From assembly GCF_029968035.1 (NCBI RefSeq), contig NZ_JASCIQ010000037.1:22204-86203 (forward strand): a stretch of 64,000 nt of DNA, written 5' to 3'. Below the pieces are notes generated by a model that saw only the letters and a program-made list of their open reading frames with translations, was not told where the DNA came from and did no database searches. The DNA is from Streptomyces cavernicola. Its GTDB lineage: Bacteria; Actinomycetota; Actinomycetes; Streptomycetales; Streptomycetaceae. The first letter of the stretch is position 1, and each line of letters starts with the position of its first letter. The position numbers and the translations under genes were made by a program. Of the stretch, positions 61,665 to 64,000 are shown piece after piece.

Positions 61665-62482
61665 GCACGCACCGAGACGGAGACGACCAGTTGAGCGGCG
61701 AGGCTCACCCACCCGAAACTGCCTCACACCTCGGCCCCACCGCTGAACGCGACGGCGCGTTCAGCCTGGACGACATCGCCGAGATGATCGGTGAGGCACT
61801 GCGACAGCCCCCTGCGGACGACCGTGGGGAACAGGCCGCCCTCGCTGCCTTCCGCAGTGCGCGCGCGACGAACGACGCGGGCGTGCGCACCCGGCGACGC
61901 GACGACTGGCGCCCGGCGACGCGCAGGCGACGTCGGGCGCGCGGTGGGGCCCTGGCCCTCGCGGCCAGCACCCTGCTGGGCGGTATCGCCGTCGCTTCCA
62001 TCGGCGTGGTCGACAGCACACGACACCCTGCTCCCAAAGTCCCCACCAGCAGCCCACTGCGGTCGCCCGCGCCCACCCGTGGCGAACAGGACGCCCGGCC
62101 CACCGAGCCGACGACGTCACCGACCGCTTCCGCGTCCCACCCCGGCACTGTGAAAGACCTGGAGGCACACTGCCGGGCCTACAAGAAGGGAAAGGGCCGA
62201 GGCCATGCGCTGAAGGCCACGGCATGGCAGCGCCTCGCCCGTGCCGCGGGCGGTGAACGACAGATCCCGGGGTTCTGCGCCCGGTTGACCGGAGCGGTGG
62301 CTGACCTCACCCCTGAGCCGCCGAAGCCGGACAAGGCCACGAACAAGCCCACGAACAAGCCCACGAACGAGCCTCAGAAGACCGGCAAGACGAAGAGCAC
62401 GAAGAATGCAGAGGAAACAGGCAAGGGCCAGGGCAAGCCGAGCGCCGAGGCCCAGCAGTCGATCGGCTCCGACCGGCGTTAG
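61661..62482 (+). CDS. Single-span membrane protein coupled to the sigma factor (possible anti-sigma)
   Basis: 273 residues. The cytoplasmic N terminus (about 95 residues, FSLDDIAEMIGEALRQPPADD) precedes one span (GGALALAASTLLGGIAVASIGVV). The exterior part is Ser/Thr/Pro-rich, then has a small conserved-looking domain (LEAHCRAYKKGKGRGHALKATAWQRLARAAGG, with Cys near both ends), then a KPTNKPTNEP repeat and a Lys-rich tail. No ZAS-type HxxxCxxC zinc motif is seen, so it is not a classical anti-sigma. Coupling with the sigma gene supports a regulatory role. Confidence 0.75.
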   Translation: MSTHRDGDDQLSGEAHPPETASHLGPTAERDGAFSLDDIAEMIGEALRQPPADDRGEQAALAAFRSARATNDAGVRTRRRDDWRPATRRRRRARGGALALAASTLLGGIAVASIGVVDSTRHPAPKVPTSSPLRSPAPTRGEQDARPTEPTTSPTASASHPGTVKDLEAHCRAYKKGKGRGHALKATAWQRLARAAGGERQIPGFCARLTGAVADLTPEPPKPDKATNKPTNKPTNEPQKTGKTKSTKNAEETGKGQGKPSAEAQQSIGSDRR

Positions 62483-62712
62483 GCAGCGCTCTTCATCCAG
62501 GCGATGAGCTGGGCCCACCTGCCGTCCTTCGGCCCGGCCCGATGCGATCTCGGTGGATTCGTCGGCTCCCCGGCGAGGACCGGCTTGCGCTTCACCGGCT
62601 CACACGTGCACCGCTGCGGTGTCGGCACGTCGGCGAGTACTTGCTCCACGTGCCCTCCGCAGCCCTCGTAGGTCGCCTTACGGCATGACTGGCAGACAGC
62701 GCGTCGGCACAT
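62479..62712 (-). CDS. Small Cys-rich protein
   Basis: 77 residues. Six cysteines lie in the first half, including CRRAVCQSCRKATYEGCGGHVEQVL and RCTCEP, and suggest a zinc-binding fold. This compact pattern (CRKATYxGCGxHVEQVL) recurs in short, uncharacterised actinobacterial proteins. The tail is Pro/Arg/Lys-rich. Its stop overlaps the convergent membrane-protein stop by four bases. Confidence 0.75.
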   Translation of the reverse strand: MCRRAVCQSCRKATYEGCGGHVEQVLADVPTPQRCTCEPVKRKPVLAGEPTNPPRSHRAGPKDGRWAQLIAWMKSAA

Positions 62713-63119
62713 GGGACTCCTTCATTCATCAGCGCACCCTCGTTAATGACCAGTAATATCAACAGTTTCGTCACAAGCGAATTCACGCCTCCACCCGGAG
62801 GAGCCCCCTACCCGTTCATAACCTCCACGAAAAATCCACTTCTCCCGTCGCTGGGGGTGGGCATATAGCCGCGTCGCGCCCGATATTGCGCGCTTTGCGG
62901 CGCTCGTCGATGCCGGGCGTTTGTGGCCGTCTCTTGAAGTTGCTTGCGATACCGAACAGTGGTTCCATCTCGCCCGGTCGAGGCAGGAAGGCACTGCTCC
63001 GATCTGTGACAGGCCATCACCGCACCTTTTGACATCGTCGACTTGGGTGCGGTGAGGCAAGTGAGAACGGTGACCGGCACGCATGGAACGGGGGTGTGCG
63101 ACGGTCAGAAGGGAGCAAC
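62713..63119. other. Gene-poor, relatively AT-rich region
   Basis: The 400 bases have a lower GC content than their surroundings, particularly 62745-62870. A minus-strand frame (62808-63080, 90 codons) is open, but its composition and codon use are unlike neighbouring genes and it has no recognised motif. Promoters for both flanking genes must lie here. A remnant of acquired DNA is possible. Confidence 0.4.
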
Positions 63120-63638
63120 GTGAGTTGCTCGCACTCCGCAGGATGCCCCCTATTCCCCTTGCTCAGGGCGAGTTTGCAAGGGTGGCGCGATTACTACTGC
63201 GACAGCGAGGATCGGTGGCTCGGCTGTGCGCGCTACAAGGTGTCACTCACCGGCGAGCGGGTGCCGATCAGCCTGCTCCCCAACGGAGCCAACGCTCGAT
63301 ACCTCGAAAGCTCGGGCCGGCCCAACGCCGGCTCTGAACAAGGACCCCAGCAGGCCCCTCCGCCACAGGGGAATCCCCGGCCACCGGAGAACCTGTACTC
63401 GTCGCAGTCGGCACCGGCTTGGCCGGCAGAGCCGTCGGAACCTTTGACCGCGGCATCGGAGGATGCGGCTCAGTTCGGTTCGGCGTCCCCGACGATTTCT
63501 GCGTCGCACTACAACCCGTCATCGCCCCCGCGGACACCTCGGCCTGCAGGCCGTACGTCCGGACGCACGGGGCGGAGCTCCAGGCCGAAGCGCGGCTGGT
63601 GGGCTCTATTCACTCACTGGATGGGAGGCCCCGCATGA
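63120..63638 (+). CDS. Cys-containing conserved protein with proline-rich tail
   Basis: 172 residues from the GTG at 63120, preceded by AAGGGAG. The first 60 residues form the conserved unit CSHSAGCPLFPLLRASLQGWRDYYCDSEDRWLGCARYK, with four cysteines able to bind metal or a cluster, followed by VSLTGERVPISLLPNG. The remainder is Pro/Ser/Ala-rich, ending in a basic and aromatic KRGWWALFTHWMGG. I recognise the unit as a recurring small family without known function. Its stop overlaps the next gene by four bases. Confidence 0.75.
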   Translation: MSCSHSAGCPLFPLLRASLQGWRDYYCDSEDRWLGCARYKVSLTGERVPISLLPNGANARYLESSGRPNAGSEQGPQQAPPPQGNPRPPENLYSSQSAPAWPAEPSEPLTAASEDAAQFGSASPTISASHYNPSSPPRTPRPAGRTSGRTGRSSRPKRGWWALFTHWMGGPA

Positions 63639-64000
63639 GCGGCTACTGGCCCTGGTGGGCCGGCGCTGCCGGGCTCGCCCTGATCACCGTCAACTACGCC
63701 CTCACCACGGACCGTTCCTTCGGGGTGTCGTCCGCGTGGGATCGCGTCCTGCACTGGCGCAGGGAGCGCCAACTGGAGCGGATGGACGCGGAGTTCACCG
63801 ACGAGAACGCTCTCGCTGAGGCTCTCGCCGCGGCGGCGGCGGAGCACTTCGGCACCGGCTCCGGCACTGGCACCGGCTCCGGCACCGGCACCATCTCCGC
63901 GGCGCCCACCGCGCCGCCGGCTCCGTACGGGACTTCACAGCCGGCGCAGGCGGACGCCGAACCAGTGGTGAGTGAGGACACTCCGGCCCTGGCCCCGACT
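63635..64000 (+). CDS. Membrane protein N terminus, probably YeeE/YedE-like (3' end outside window)
   Basis: 122 residues are visible. The start MSGYWPWWAGAAGLALITVN is a membrane span; it is followed by TTDRSFGVSSAWDRVLHWRRE, resembling the GRxFGVSG region of YeeE/YedE sulfur-compound transporters. An acidic helical segment (LERMDAEFTDENALAEALAA) and a GTGSGTGTGSGTG low-complexity stretch come next. The gene is coupled (ATGA) to the upstream four-Cys protein. The transporter call depends on the part outside the window. Confidence 0.6.
   Translation, partial: MSGYWPWWAGAAGLALITVNYALTTDRSFGVSSAWDRVLHWRRERQLERMDAEFTDENALAEALAAAAAEHFGTGSGTGTGSGTGTISAAPTAPPAPYGTSQPAQADAEPVVSEDTPALAPT

Noticed and set aside
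62808..63080. 90-codon minus-strand frame in the AT-richer gap
   Set aside because: No motif, weak codon bias and no clear ribosome binding site; noted as a possible relic only.

Overview
The window looks like a stretch of core chromosome from a Streptomyces or close relative. Support: very high GC with strong third-position GC bias, a dnaK-grpE-dnaJ-hspR operon with HspR-type (HAIR) operators, XRE/DUF397 and ESX-like gene sets, PASTA-less Ser/Thr kinases, and gene neighbourhoods (purA, kynurenine genes, fba, pyrE, clpB, dnaK operon) familiar from Streptomyces chromosomes. There is no rRNA, CRISPR array, prophage or obvious biosynthetic cluster; one tRNA-Gly is present.

Layout. 1-7 kb: the end of a DJ-1/PfpI-like gene, a MarR regulator, then two paralogous membrane Ser/Thr kinases flanking a membrane-anchored PstS-like binding protein and a small membrane protein. 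7-10 kb: a Uma2-family gene, purA, and a degenerate diacylglycerol-kinase-like protein with a GSG repeat insert. 10-16 kb: a GbsR/MarR regulator divergent from an ABC exporter across a perfect palindrome, a LuxR-type two-component system and a second Uma2 gene. 16-22 kb is accessory: a P450, a duplicated DUF397 protein, its XRE partner, and a three-gene ESX/type VII-like cassette. 22-27 kb: a second, paralogous two-component system coupled to an acyltransferase and a DUF1023 hydrolase. 26-32 kb: a probable kynurenine-pathway set (hydrolase, kynU, kynA), DUF3151, fba and pyrE. 32-40 kb: an epimerase, an SRPBCC protein, a membrane spermidine-synthase-like protein, DUF2617, two tiny membrane proteins, an aminotransferase and a YbjN protein. 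40-50 kb: clpB and the dnaK operon, both with HAIR operators, enclosing a small cassette of an exported DPGW-repeat peptide, a ligand-less Rieske-like protein and a divergent LuxR-type regulator. 50-60 kb: a WecA-like transferase with an FkbM methyltransferase, an EtfD-like iron-sulfur oxidoreductase, two FG-GAP lipoproteins, a Yip1 protein, a phosphoribosyltransferase and dcd. 60-64 kb: tRNA-Gly, an ECF-like sigma factor with a membrane partner, two small Cys-rich proteins and the start of a probable YeeE/YedE-type membrane protein.

The most interesting parts are the DPGW peptide cassette (43.6-45.3 kb), a candidate secreted-peptide signalling module; the ESX-like cassette (19.3-21.8 kb), with a possible frameshift; a pair of mobile-looking intergenic elements sharing terminal inverted repeats (31.9 and 43.3 kb); and the two miniature membrane-protein genes at 36.7-37.2 kb that share an upstream repeat. 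All family assignments come from motif recognition by eye and none has been checked by database search.
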